Shown: positions 1-10,247, numbered from the stretch's first letter. The stretch: DNA of 22,138 nucleotides from Spirogloea muscicola (GCA_009602725.1 WELB01000025.1:795226-817363); one strand, 5' to 3'. Numbers and translations are program-made. Notes: generated by a model not told the origin, from the sequence alone.

Positions 1-757
1 GGCGCCGGCGCCGGCGCCGGCGGCGACGAAGCCCTTAAACCCTGGGAGCTCGAACGCCTCTCCTGGCCCCTTAAACCCTTTGTAGATTCTCTTTCTGAGA
101 TGGCCGATCACAGCCATCGCCCTCTGCTGGAAGAGTCTGTCTCTCCTGGGCTCTCCACGGACTCTCGCGCTATCATTGAGTCTACAGCGCTCCCAGGCAC
201 TCGCGATACACCAGCGTGCTGGTCGTGCATGAGCCCAGGCTAATGGCTTCCGTGGTGGTGGTTTGGCGCCTCAGTGTAGCATGTCAGCTATGCATGTGCT
301 CACTCGGACATCTTAGTGTCCCCCTTAGCCAGCTCGTTACCCAGTTAACAGGACATTTGTAAGGCTAGAATTGGCCTCCATTTCAATTTCATGCGCACCG
401 CGCGCCTTCTCTCACTCTCGGCTCCTTCTGACCTTGTTCAGCTCATCCTGTAGCTGATCGCCCACCATCGCTACATGAGCAAAGTTCCTCGCCACACTGG
501 GCAGCCCAGGTCAACATCGGCCACAGGAACTTCCACAGCAGATGCCCGTTTGCAGCACGGCCAAGATCTGAAGAGGCAGATTGCCTGTGTGACATGCTGA
601 AGAAGCATGCGGAAGCGGAAGAGGTGCATGACTCATATCTGCCCTGGGTAGCTGGGCGCGGCACAGCCGCAGCCCAAGGTGACGCGCACCTTTTGCGTCT
701 CGCAGATTCGTCCTTCGCCTCTGTCACAATCTCGACCAGTTGTTTGCATGCATGCAT
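1..757 (-). CDS. Unrecognised partial gene, three putative exons, runs off the left edge
   Basis: I do not recognise this gene. Three minus-strand blocks join in frame through GT-AG sites. Block 757-690 holds KQLVEIVTEAKDESARRK with donor AAAAG|GTGCGC in phase 2. Block 496-433 has acceptor GCCCAG|T and holds VARNFAHVAMVGDQLQDELN, with donor AAG|GTCAGA in phase 0. Block 126-1 has acceptor TTCCAG|CAG, holds QRAMAVIGHLRKRIYKGF, and stays open to the window edge, ending in Gly-Ala. The first two blocks are charged and heptad-like, so a coiled coil is possible. The first block starts with an ATG at 757, which could be the real start, but further exons may lie between 760 and 1270. The case rests only on phase-compatible joins and protein-like composition. 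The plus-strand frame over 1-243 is a competing reading. Confidence 0.3.
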
Positions 758-1376
758 TGTCTAGTGGGCCTCCTCTTCATCATATGGCGCACACTCATCC
801 CCATGTGAATGTGTTTGATCGCGTCCACTAGCGAAACAGCTCTTCCAACTGACAGCAGTGGCTGTGAGAGGCCAGCTTCCACTGGATCACCAGCTATCTG
901 CAATTACTACAAAACACTTCTTGCAGATTCTCTCAAGCTGCAGACTGACAGGGCACACCAAGCTGGGACCTAGCTGACCACCTGTTCACCTTTCCACCTT
1001 CACATGGTGAACAAAGTTTGGAGTGCTGAGTACTTGCTCAAATGACAACACAGTGGCGTGGACAGTGCCACCAAAAGTATGACGCGCAAGGCCTGATCGA
1101 TGGAAAAACCATCCATGCCCAATGGATTGCTTCCAGCTTGATGGCAATGTGCCAAAGTCCACAGAGCTAATTGAGCTGTTGTTGGTGCTAACTTCAAGCA
1201 GGCAATTCCTGTACACCATCCCTCTATTTGGGATGATGTATACCGTGAAGCTTGCAGAATGGGCACTAGTGTCTATCTATTTCACTGTGCTGCGTGCATG
1301 GACTTGCTTACTTCTTGAGTGTCCTTGCTTCCCTCATGACCGCCAAGTATGGTCGCATGCCCACAGTCATTCTAGA
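758..1376. other. Gap between genes: 3' flank of the transporter gene and possible upstream exons
   Basis: No gene could be established here. It follows the minus-strand stop at 1377, so part of it should be that gene's 3' UTR. No TGTAA signal (TTACA on the plus strand) was found for that gene. Minus-strand open stretches near 800-900 (protein-like, including DPVEAGLSQPLLS) and 1000-1270 might be extra exons of the unrecognised gene on the left, but I could not place a consistent set of splice sites. One copy of the GGCTGTGA...CCAGC element lies at 860-876. Confidence 0.4.
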
Positions 1377-4004
1377 CTATCTACTAGCAGCTTCTATCTT
1401 CTCTTGCAAACGGGCCTCCTTGACATCTATGGACTCATCAGCAGAACTGGTCATGGCAAGTTCTTGATAGCCATCCTTTGATTTCTTCTTCGCAGTGCAT
1501 TTGAGGGCGAAGGAGAGGAATATGAGGGAGACACCCACCAAGTGCATAAGGGAAAACGGCTTCGTGAAGATCAAGTATGAAATGAACAATGTAAAGGCCT
1601 TCCTTAAGGAGGTCACCTGCATAGTGCACACAAGAGGTGCAAGAAGTAGAGGCATTAGAACTTGTTGAAGCAGTCAACAGCGCATGGTTGCTGGTTGCTG
1701 ATCCATGAGATCTACAAAGGCACTCCTCCGCCCTCTTAGTGAGGAGCATACAATCCGCAAACTTGGTATTGTATGCTGCAGTAGAGGAGAGAAGGTAACA
1801 AGAAATGTATAACGTGAACAAAAGACCAGGACTAAGGAGGAGGTGAAAGCATGAGTTGCTCAAGATGGAAAATTTGCTGGTGACATCAGAGGTTGATACC
1901 ACATAAGTCGTGGCAGCACCGAAGAGAGCCACGGAGGAGAGGACAGCAAGCTGACCAATGTAGGATGCTAGAGCTGCTACACAGATCACAATGTACACCT
2001 TGGGTTCCTACACAACAAAGCACTGGTGTATAACTCACCCAAGGGCAGCATTGATCAACAATAGAACTACAAACCCGCATGACAAGGGGGGAAGCATGCT
2101 GCTAGTGTGATACTGGCAACTGCAAGTTCATCAATTCGTGAATGAGGAGTACAGTGCAGGCTGGTCAAAACCCAAGTACTTTCAATAGAAGGTGAATAGA
2201 TTACCAGATTCAGAATGCTTGGTGAAGAGGAGAGTTCTCCAGTGATGACCATCGGAGGGATGAGGAAGAGCAGCCCGGCTGCGCTGGAGCAGAAGACAAC
2301 CTCCTCCTGGTCACGCAAATTCAGGAACAACTATATGAGATTGGCACATGTGTCAGTATATCTAGCAGAAGTGCAACACTGGATACATATCACCAAAGTG
2401 GGAGTCTTCTAGTGCAGATGTAGCCGGGCTTACTTGGCTCGTCGAGGGGCCTACAGTGAAGAGCAGCTCTTGCAGATTACCCAGGAATGCGTCAAAAATA
2501 AGTGCCCCTATAATCAAGATTACGCCTGCTAATGCAAATGTTGGCGTAACTTGGGCATCCGCTAATGTGAATATGATCAGGCCAATAACGAGCAATATGG
2601 CCTGTCTGTACTCATGCGCCTTGTATGATCGCCGCAGGCCAGGGAACAAATGGCTCACAGCCATGACCGGAATGACCTGTACAAATGCGAATGTGAGCAG
2701 AAAGACAGCTGTGTGTGCTCAAGCTTGGCCTGTCATTAGAAAAGGAGAGGGTGCACTCATTGACTCAACACTCGCAGTGGCCAACATGGCACAAGACAAT
2801 GGATCACTCATGCAGCAGCTTAACTGTAACACCAGGTTCTAGCTGCAAACAACTTTATCAAACTAGATGACGGGGCAAGCAGTACTAAGCAGCAAGTTCC
2901 CGACTCAAGTCCAAGAATCAGCAATTTCAACAAGCCAGATAAGAAGAGGCACCTGTTCGCATTTCTGAGAGAAGATAATTAGTATGGTGGCTCACCTTGC
3001 AGGACTTGAAGATAATCTGCGCAGCATAGTTGATGTACTGGAGGGAGCACTTTGTGAGTCCCATGCTGCCCACCAAGACGGCGCCAAGCTTGAAGTAAGC
3101 TCCCCATGGATGCGTTATTTGCGAAGGTCGGAAGCCGTGAATGTATGCCAGCACAATGTATATGGCAAACTGGGAGAAGGTGAAGTACCAAGGGTACCTG
3201 CAATGCACAAGCCTGTTTGTTCAGCACCTTGCAAAGGTTGTACTCATAGCGGCAGTTAAAGGACCTGAATTCAAGTAGTCGGTCTTGAGCCTGCCGGACA
3301 ATCAGCACATGTTGAAGATTTTAAGCACAGGGTCTCCTTTCTCTTGGCAGATTGGGACGTGCCTAAATTCAAGTGTCTTGAATAAAAACTCCTGCAAATG
3401 CGAGAAGACAGAATTTGAGTGAGCTGCGCGACCACTCATCATGAGCAAGCAACTGCCAACAGTGCAAATTGAGCTGCTTTTGAGCTTCTCAGTCCGACTT
3501 GATTGAGCAGTGTCATCTTGCACAATTCCCACTTGCTGCAGAAAAAGGGTAAACTCAACTTTGCTAGCAGTATAGAGGATCGTGGGAACTACATGTGTCA
3601 GTGAATGCCTTGTGCAAGATCAGCTTGGTCTGAGTGAGGCATCTGAGGCAGTGGCCATTGGTTTGCACCTCGCAGATCGCATTGATGACAAAGCCGAAGA
3701 ATATGCCGCAGCAGCAGGCGACGAGCTGCAGCCACCGGGGCAGCCAGCTGAGGTTGATGCCAAAGGCATAGACCTGTGGCGTGGTGGAGGCCGCGACGGC
3801 AACCTGTGCGCCCTTACTGTCGGCAGCAAGGTGGCCCCTCGTCTGCCAGCTGATGTCTACGACTGCCTCCCGCGGGGCCTCGTGGTCGTGGTCGTGCGCG
3901 CGCTGAGTGAGGCCGAGGCCCGCGCCATCGGAGCCGCCCGCCGCGGCGCCGGTCCGGGCGATGGATATCGGCTGCGGGAGCATGGCGATCTCATGCATCT
4001 TCAT
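1377..4004 (-). CDS. UAA-family nucleotide-sugar/PAPS transporter (UTR2 / SLC35B3-like)
   Basis: Multi-pass drug/metabolite-superfamily carrier. Relatives in plants (UTR2) and animals (SLC35B3/PAPST2) exchange nucleotide sugars or PAPS across Golgi/ER membranes. Exons: 4004-3669, 3391-3363, 3197-2996, 2676-2434, 2306-2205, 2007-1900, 1616-1377; 419 aa, close to the family's usual size. Family landmarks follow in order: CCGIFFGFVINAICE (98-112), YPWYFTF, GLTKCSLQYINY, HLFPGLRR, FTLADAQ, DAFLGNLQE, PPMVITGE, LFGAATT, YLIFTKP (354-360). The 29-nt second exon encodes EFLFKTLEF and is needed to restore the family sequence; its donor is GC (AG|GCACGT). The C-terminus is hydrophilic with a Lys-rich patch (KKKSK). 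The N-terminal ~85 residues are not conserved. The ATG at 4004 is the first in the open frame. Substrate (PAPS, UDP-Gal or other) cannot be decided from sequence. Confidence 0.9.
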
Positions 4005-5404
4005 GGCGCCGCCGGTCCGGAGACCTCCGGATGGCGACCAACTCGAGGAGACGGAGCTCGGATATCAGCGAACGAGCTCGGAATGGCCGTTCGCGCAGCA
4101 TGGCCGTCTCCACGGATCCTCCGCCGAGCCTGGCGAGGCAGCCGCCGGTGGAACGCCGGGGCCAGCGGCGGAAGATCGTTATGTCAATTCAAGACCAGCG
4201 TGCCCGGCAGCCGGATCGCTCAGTCTCCGCAGGCTCCTCAGTTCGTCGCAACGAGTGAGCGCATGCAGAGCCACTTCAGGGCAGCCGGCGGAGCTGCACG
4301 ATAGCCCGAGCCCCGCTCTCGTCCGGCAGCCGGCGAAGAAGCGCCGCCTGGCCGGCGAGGGATGACTAGCCGCCGCCGCCGCCGCCGCGAATCGGCTCCT
4401 CGGCTCAGCCTCCCGCGCGCCGCCGCCGCCGTCGCCGCCTGCGCCGCNCCGCCGCCGCCGTCGCCGCTGCACGGCGCGGCGCCGGCGACGGGGCGAGCGC
4501 CGGGGACCGTAGCGCTGGCCAGATCGCCAGGGGGATGTGAGGTTGGCACCTCGGAGGGAGCCGCACGGTAAGCGGATGAACGGCCTGAGGGGAGAGGTGG
4601 AATGGAGGGAGGGAGGGGATGGGCCCCCCGCACTCCCCGCCGCGTCGCGCGCCGTGAGGTGCGGAGAGGGCTCCACCTGCCCCCCCCCTTCCCCCGCCTT
4701 AACGGGGGCCCGGTCGGCTGCTCTTAGCGGCACCCCACCGACCGGGAAATCCTCCCGCCGTTACCGGCCCGCCACTTAGCCGGAAACAAGCGGGAGCTTC
4801 TCACTACCAGCTTCCGAGTGGGCTCCTGCGAGCAGGCAGAGCCCTCGCTGCTGCCTCTGGCTCTGGCCAGGGGACCCGCTTCCAGGAACCCAGTCTCTCT
4901 GACTTGAGGATGCTTAGCAGGGGTTACTGAGTGCTTCGTAGCTGCTTCGTTTCTTTTGTGTGCTTGTTGTTCTCAGTGCTTCCCCTGGCCCCTTCTCGTC
5001 CTTTGTTCATTCTTTCTTGGGCTGGCTTTTTCCAGCCCCTATCCTCAATGGGCAGGCCCTTCTTCCTAAATACAAAAGGCCAGTCGAGACTGCCACAAGG
5101 CCAACAATCAACTGAGAGCCACGGCTCCAGCGACAACGTGGATTGACAAGCCCCACCGATAAAAGCCTTTTTAGGCAGGTAAGAGATAAGTCCATCCATG
5201 TCTAGCTTGTGACGTGTGAGACGGGGTTGACACTCAGACTTACTGTAGCCCAGTTGAACCGGATGGACAGATCTGCTAACTCCTTCAACATTGGTTGCAA
5301 CTTACCTACTCTGTAACAGCAGCTCATTCGGTCTTAATACCAAATGCTTCGACTCCCTGCTACTTTCAGATACTATTCGCTGCTGTAAGCTGCTGTGGGC
5401 TGCA
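4005..5404. other. Gap between genes: promoter of the UAA transporter and 3' flank of the PEP translocator
   Basis: No credible gene. The half next to 4005 is very GC-rich, with Arg/Pro/Ala-type triplet tracts (CCG runs around 4371-4480) and an assembly N at 4448. It should carry the transporter's promoter and 5' UTR. The long open frames here on both strands are products of high GC. The half next to 5405 has ordinary composition and is 3' flank of the translocator. No TTACA (minus-strand TGTAA) was seen close behind the stop. Confidence 0.6.
4448..4448. other. Assembly gap (single N) in CCG-rich DNA
   Basis: One N sits inside a CGC/CCG triplet tract upstream of the UAA-transporter start. 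The same situation recurs at 8199 and 17134, so each N probably stands for a stretch of unknown length that resisted sequencing, not one unread base. Confidence 0.8.
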
Positions 5405-8199
5405 CTATGCTATTTTAGTTGCAACTTTGGGAGGACTCAGAACTGCTTTCGCTCGTGAGTAGGCGAAAACTCCTGCCAGTGCCACTGCCGTACCTGTTGC
5501 AAGGTACAAAATTGTTATGTAAGTGAAGGCCCGTGAGAGAAGCGCCTTGAGGCTTCTTCGAGTCCAGATCTTCTGTTGACCCAGCAGAATGACTGGCACG
5601 CAGATCATCGACATCATACCTGTCATTGCTGATTTGAGGTCATGAGACTCAGTGGTTGGGTATAGCAAGCAACCGAGAGGGTCGGAGGTGTGGACTTACC
5701 AATCCCATTGATTGTGGAGACAGGTGTGCGAAAGAAGAGGACCGAGGTCACAATGACAATCACGCGCTTGACGCAATTGCCAACAGAGTGAGTCACAGGA
5801 GATACCCTTTGGAGGATCATGTATGATACCTACCACAAGCAAGTAGACTGTCGTTTCACAAGAAGCGCAGCTCAATGGACGAATACTGATATGCCATATC
5901 ACTTAGAAGCTCAGCACTATTGGACTATGACATTGGATGAGAACTCAAACGTACAGCAGTACGTACAGCACAATCACTTCAAGCAAGCAGATGCCGTCAG
6001 TGCTACACATAGAGAGCACAAACACATGCCACATTGTCCCATTTGATCTGACAGTACCTGCTGATAGGAATGGAAGCACAGTCCAGCTATCAGTGTTCGC
6101 GTTATTATTGTCTTCACATCCAGTCCCTGTCACAATGACAGTATGGTTCGTATCAGCCATCAATTTTCCATGAGACTAGGATATGCTAAGAGCTAATCGT
6201 TGGTAAGATGCAAAGATGAGAGGGGTCTGCAGTGAAATTGAGTCGCGGAGAAGTTCGTACTGCAGCCTCAAGGTAAGCTGGACTTAATGTGACGCCTTCA
6301 ACCAGGAGAGCAACTGGAGCCAAGAGGAAGAAGGAAATGATGGTGATGACAGAGAAGAGATTGATGTTGTCCAGTGCATCTTTCTGCACAAGAAGGACAA
6401 TGCAGGACAAGGATGGTAAGGACTAAGCTCAATGATATTTCCCAGTGCTTACTGCCAATGCAGCTCATGCCCACGATGAAAAAGCATTTGCCACACTCAA
6501 GCATGACTACAATGTTCACAAATAAGGCGGAACAAGTGCTTGAGACAACTGGGCAGTACGCCTCACATCCTTCTTGATCATGAGCTTCTTGCTAAGGACG
6601 TTCCGAGACTGGAAAGTAAGATTGGATGCCATAGCACTCAGGAAACCAGCCCTGCAGTCACGCTCTTCCAACAATGTTAGCAGACCAATGGGGATCATCT
6701 TCACGCAGTGCTCATACGGGTGACTAGAAGCAACGTGCGCATTGGACAGCTCAGACCATGCAGTACGATAATATTGCATTTTGCTGCATTCCATCATGAC
6801 AATACATGCATCATGCCTCATTGATTTGCAGATAACGATATGCTTGGCTTGCAGAAATACTGGTGAAGAGGCTCAGGAGAGTATGCGCCTGTTTTTACCA
6901 GTTGAATGAAGCTTCTGTGGCGGAGGCTAGGGCCACACCGCCCACGATTGGAAGTAGAGAAGCAATGACCCATGGGTGCGGCGACTGCCATTTAAGGTGC
7001 AGCAATACATGCAATGAGCAGGTTAAGCAGGTAAATAATTTTCACAGTACTAGCAAGATGAAGAAGCACAGAGGTACGTTTAGAAAGAGGAGGATCACAC
7101 AAAGGGGGCAGCCCGGCAGCTTACATCGCCCAGCAGCATCGCCGACAGGAGCACTGAGAAGAAGGGCTCAAGCGCCTTAATAGTGTGCGTAAATGACACC
7201 GCCACTTTGCCCAAGCTCACGTTAGTGAACAGGTTGCCCAGGGTGTGGACTGCGGCCAGCGGAAGGATGGCAACCACCTTCAAGCGTCACAAGCAGAGCT
7301 CATTGGATGGTGAAGGACCCTCTGCGAGACTTAAGAATCACCTGAAAGCTCTTGACGTGAGCAAGCTAGCCCAAGCTACCATTGTGCAGATCGTGTAACA
7401 GGTGCTTTGGTATGACATGTTCACAGTGAATGATGCGTGCACAGTGGCTACACCCAGATAGTACCCTTGTCCGCTGTCCCTTGACCAGTCATCCCCTGAA
7501 CAGTCCATTCTCAAGACTCTGCCTTTGAATATTAAGAGTCGAGAAGAAGCTAGCATTGCTGCATGTCTTAAGGCAGCTCAAAATCTGGACTGTCATGGCA
7601 TGATTGCAGGGGGAGTTTTGACCAAGCAGTCCAGTACTAAGTCTGGTCTGACCACCTGCTCTTGGGTGATCTGCGGCCGCTTGTACAGGCCCGTGATCCA
7701 CATGACGAGCACCACGACCGTGCCTATCGCAAACTGGAGCGCCGTGATGGTGATAGGGTACGGGAAGGCCTTGAGGACCTGCAACAAGCAGCGCGTGGCG
7801 CGTCGCAACATGGCCAATGCAGCTGCTATCAGCTTGCCAAAACCCACAGTGCCACATGTGGCTGATGCCGCACCTCTGGAGTTGCCTAACGACGGTGGCG
7901 GAAAAAGCCACGTTCTTAGTGCCTTTCTCCACGGCAGGTGGGACCTGCCGCGGAGCCGCCCGCCTCTGCCGAAGACAATGGCGAGAGTTGAACACTCGCC
8001 TGCTTGTTGTAGATGTTGAAGAAGATGTTGAAGAGGTACCAGAGGCCAAAGAGCGAGCCGAGGAGCAGCGTACTGCTCGCCGGCGACGACTGCGCGGGGG
8101 CGGCCGCCGCCCCGCCCAAGCCGTGCACGGGCTCGGGCGCCGCATCGCCGGCACTGCCGGCATTGCCGCCGCCGTCCGCAGAAGCGGCGGCGCTCGCCN

Positions 8200-8249
<50 letters not shown>

Positions 8250-8303
8250 CCCGGCGGCGGCGGCGGCGGCGGCGGCGCGCGCGGCGCAGGTCGAGGCCGC
8301 CAT
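5405..8303 (-). CDS. PPT: Plastid phosphoenolpyruvate/phosphate translocator
   Basis: Inner-envelope antiporter that exchanges PEP for phosphate, feeding the plastid shikimate and fatty-acid pathways. Exons: 8303-8000, 7778-7656, 7277-7125, 6984-6899, 6651-6567, 6383-6261, 6126-6058, 5829-5700, 5493-5405. Past exon 1 these give a continuous frame of 285 residues. Landmarks in order: [121 protein letters not shown]. The Lys in THTIK and the Lys-Arg in NCVKR correspond to phosphate-binding residues of the family. The [13 protein letters not shown] stretch fits PPT better than triose-phosphate carriers. Exon 1 starts ATG-GCG-GCC and is Ala/Ser/Arg-rich like a transit peptide, but contains an N and a 48-nt poly(A) on the coding strand, so its frame is broken in this assembly. 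Intron 1 begins with GC (CAG|GCGAGT). Confidence 0.92.
8199..8247. other. Assembly N followed by 48 T, inside PPT exon 1
   Basis: N at 8199, then an uninterrupted run of 48 T (8200-8247). On the coding strand this is poly(A), which would read as 16 Lys in the transit-peptide region. The frame of the ATG at 8303 does not match the frame of the conserved translocator sequence beyond the N. The gap length is therefore wrong or the homopolymer is an artefact. Confidence 0.85.
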
Positions 8304-8395
8304 GGCGGCCGTGCCCGGGCGCGGTGGGCCAGCTCGGTGATCAAGGCGGGAGCGAGGCAGCGGAGGGGAGTTGGGGAGTCCACGGCCAGGGCAGC

Positions 8396-8431
8396 GGCGC
8401 CGCCAGATGTGGTGGCGCCGCCAGATGTGGC
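8396..8431. repeat. 18-bp tandem repeat, two units
   Basis: Units 8396-8413 and 8414-8431 both read GGCGCCGCCAGATGTGG plus one base (T, then C). They lie about 95 bp upstream of the PPT start codon, in promoter or 5' UTR. Confidence 0.85.
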
Positions 8432-8664
8432 GCCGTCCCCGGGGCCCGCTCCTGACGGCGGCGAGAAGGAGCCCGGGGCTACACTCTTGGCACCGTGCCA
8501 CATTGGGGGCGCCTCGAATTCAGCGGCGCGGCTGGCGGTGCCCGGGCACTGCACAAGGGAGGCCCACGTGCTCTCGCTCGCGCCAACCCGGACAAGGACA
8601 GGTCCTCTCACCGTCCTCACATTTTCCGACTCTTTTTGCACCATTGCCATCTGGCGATGGTTGT

Positions 8665-8760
8665 GAAAGGCAAGCCCAGAAAGAGTGGACAAGGTCTTCA
8701 AATGGAATCTGGGAAAGGCAAGCCCAGAAAGAGTGGACAAGGTCTTCCAATGGAATCATG
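8665..8760. repeat. 48-bp tandem repeat, two units
   Basis: Units 8665-8712 and 8713-8760 each begin GAAAGGCAAGCCCAGAAAG and are nearly identical, so the duplication is recent. The unit is a multiple of three and keeps the overlapping minus-strand frame open. Confidence 0.9.
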
Positions 8761-9263
8761 GTCTCTGAAATAGCCATCCGACGAACCGTTCGGAACCAGC
8801 CATCCAAAGAACTGTCAATACACAGGAACACTGATCTAGACGCCACTCTTGCCCAATATTTGTTACAGATTGAATCATTCTGTATGAAAGGTATGAGCCT
8901 GCTCGTCTGTAGAAGCTTGAGCGAGACCAGTAGCCTGTGGGGCTGGGGACCGAGCACGAAGCTGGAAACAAACGCTGCTGGGTCTAAAGACCAGCTATGC
9001 AGGATCACAGCATATACAAGAAACGCAAAATCCATTTGGCTCAAGGTAATGTTGCAGTTATGGTTCCCCTGATATAATTGGTGCTTATTGGTAGTAAAGC
9101 TACGAAACTCATTCAAAGAGTGGCAACAATGATAGAGCATCTGAAGAGTGGCAATAAGTTCAGAATTTGAGGCTTTAAGTGATGCGAAGGACACCATATA
9201 GCTCTCACAAAGCTTGACTGCTTGTGTCCTATAGGGTCACCTGCTGTGTATGTCACACTTGGC

Positions 9264-9268
9264 TTACA
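9264..9268 (-). terminator. Poly(A) signal TGTAA for the acylphosphatase gene
   Basis: TTACA on the plus strand is TGTAA on the coding strand, about 160 nt past the stop at 9428. TGTAA is the usual green-algal polyadenylation signal. Confidence 0.5.
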
Positions 9269-9427
9269 CACCATGCTTAATGTATGCAGCCCTACATAGC
9301 TGCCGGGAATATCATATAGTGCCTTACTGCTGCTGCTGAGTGATGTCAAAGCAGCTCACGTCTGCCGTCTGCCGCAAGACTTAAGCACAGCTTTGCTTCA
9401 CCAGGATCAGGACTCCGGCTGAATAGC

Positions 9428-10201
9428 TTAGCTTGTGGGCCGCAACTCGAAGCCCTCACTGACAGTCTCGTCCCAAGAGGACACATCAACGGCACTAACT
9501 CGTGCCATGGCTGGCCCCTCATGGCAAAGCTTCAGCATAAGATCAACGGCTGCTGGCGGTCCCGACAAAACAGCCTCCACTGTTCCATCGCTGCGGTTGC
9601 GTACCCAGCCGTTGAGGCCCAGACGCAATGCTGTCTCTTCTGTCCACTTGCGAAAGAACACGCCTTGCACCGTACCCTTCACGACTGCATTTACCTGGCG
9701 AGACCATGCTAAGAAGCTCAATAAGCCAGCAAGTGCTAGCACAATTGACGCAAAGCATCGAGGCAGACATCCCATGCAAAGACTACAAGTGCAGGCCATT
9801 CCCGATATAATGCATGCCTGATAAATTGACCAAGTCGAAAGCGACAGATGAAGTATTCAGAGCCTCAGACTTTTGTAAGAGACCTTCTTGACGTCGTGAG
9901 AGACCTTCCTTTGCGAAGTAACGTGCTTGCTTGACGCAGTGACTTCCTCACCCTGCTGCGCCATGCACTGCAACCTCTTTACGGCTGAAGAGGAGCTGCA
10001 AGACCGTAATGGGTCAGTGGAAAAATTCGGACGCCTTGTGCCGGCAGAATCAATCCAGGCGCAAGGAATTGCGGGGCCCTCTGGCTGAAACAGCCCAGGC
10101 GCCGCAAGGATGGCAATCGGTGCCAGTCTCCGCAGTGCAGCCGCCGAGGCCGGTGCAACGGCGCTGCAGAGGAACCCGCTGCGGAGCGCCAAGTGCCTCA
10201 T
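9428..10201 (-). CDS. Acylphosphatase with an organelle-type N-terminal extension
   Basis: Hydrolyses carboxyl-phosphate bonds of acyl phosphates. Exon 2 (9694-9428, 88 residues plus stop) is a complete acylphosphatase domain: VVKGTVQGVFFRKW, then GLNGWVRNRSDGTVEAVLSG, then the C-terminal GFELRP. The phosphate-binding Arg in GVFFR and the catalytic Asn in WVRNR are both present (about residues 121 and 139). Exon 1 runs from the ATG at 10201 to a donor at 9884, or alternatively 9905, and adds about 106 residues. Its start (MRHLALRSGF) is rich in Arg, Ala and Ser and poor in acids, as expected of a chloroplast or mitochondrial presequence. Plain acylphosphatases are about 90-100 aa, so the extension doubles the protein. 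Both possible donors are AAG|GTCTCT, in phase 0, 21 nt apart. A four-codon upstream ORF overlaps the start. The gene is divergent from FLOE. Confidence 0.87.
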
Positions 10202-10209
10202 CGCGCCAT
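10198..10209 (-). promoter_or_regulatory. Minimal upstream ORF (Met-Ala-Arg-stop) overlapping the acylphosphatase start
   Basis: ATG-GCG-CGA-TGA begins 8 nt upstream of the main ATG. Its stop shares bases with that ATG (ATGA). If the transcript includes it, translation of the main frame would need leaky scanning or reinitiation. The main start remains the best choice because it gives a continuous frame into the catalytic exon. Confidence 0.45.
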
Positions 10210-10247
10210 CAGCGGCGGCGGCGGCGGCGTCGGCGACGGCGGTAGCC

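Larger units (their letters stand above)
8304..9427. other. Gap between genes: PPT promoter and 3' flank of acylphosphatase, with tandem repeats
   Basis: The PPT-proximal third is GC-rich and holds an 18-bp tandem repeat (8396-8431). Further out is a 48-bp tandem repeat (8665-8760). A minus-strand ATG frame of 225 codons (9197-8520) spans the region. It matches no family I know, reads through both the 48-bp repeat and GC-rich promoter DNA, and has no splice or conservation support, so I do not call it a gene. Confidence 0.6.

Noticed and set aside
1-243. Plus-strand open frame with an ATG at 100 and a TGTAA at 358-362
   Set aside because: It is short, resembles nothing, and conflicts with a better minus-strand exon chain. 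The TGTAA could be chance. Kept only as an alternative.
3220-3290. Alternative small exon of the UAA transporter (YEYNLCK frame near 3240)
   Set aside because: Its splice phases do not fit either neighbour, while the 3391-3363 exon fits both and matches the family.
3582-4304. 240-codon plus-strand frame
   Set aside because: It is antisense to exon 1 and the promoter of the UAA transporter; high GC removes stops on that strand.
4179-4733. Long Arg/Ala/Pro-rich frames on both strands around the N at 4448
   Set aside because: They come from CCG-type triplet DNA and cross the assembly gap; no domain or splice support.
7593-8501. 302-codon minus-strand frame through PPT exons 1-2
   Set aside because: It reads through the N, the poly(A) run and an intron; only the exon 2 part is real PPT sequence.
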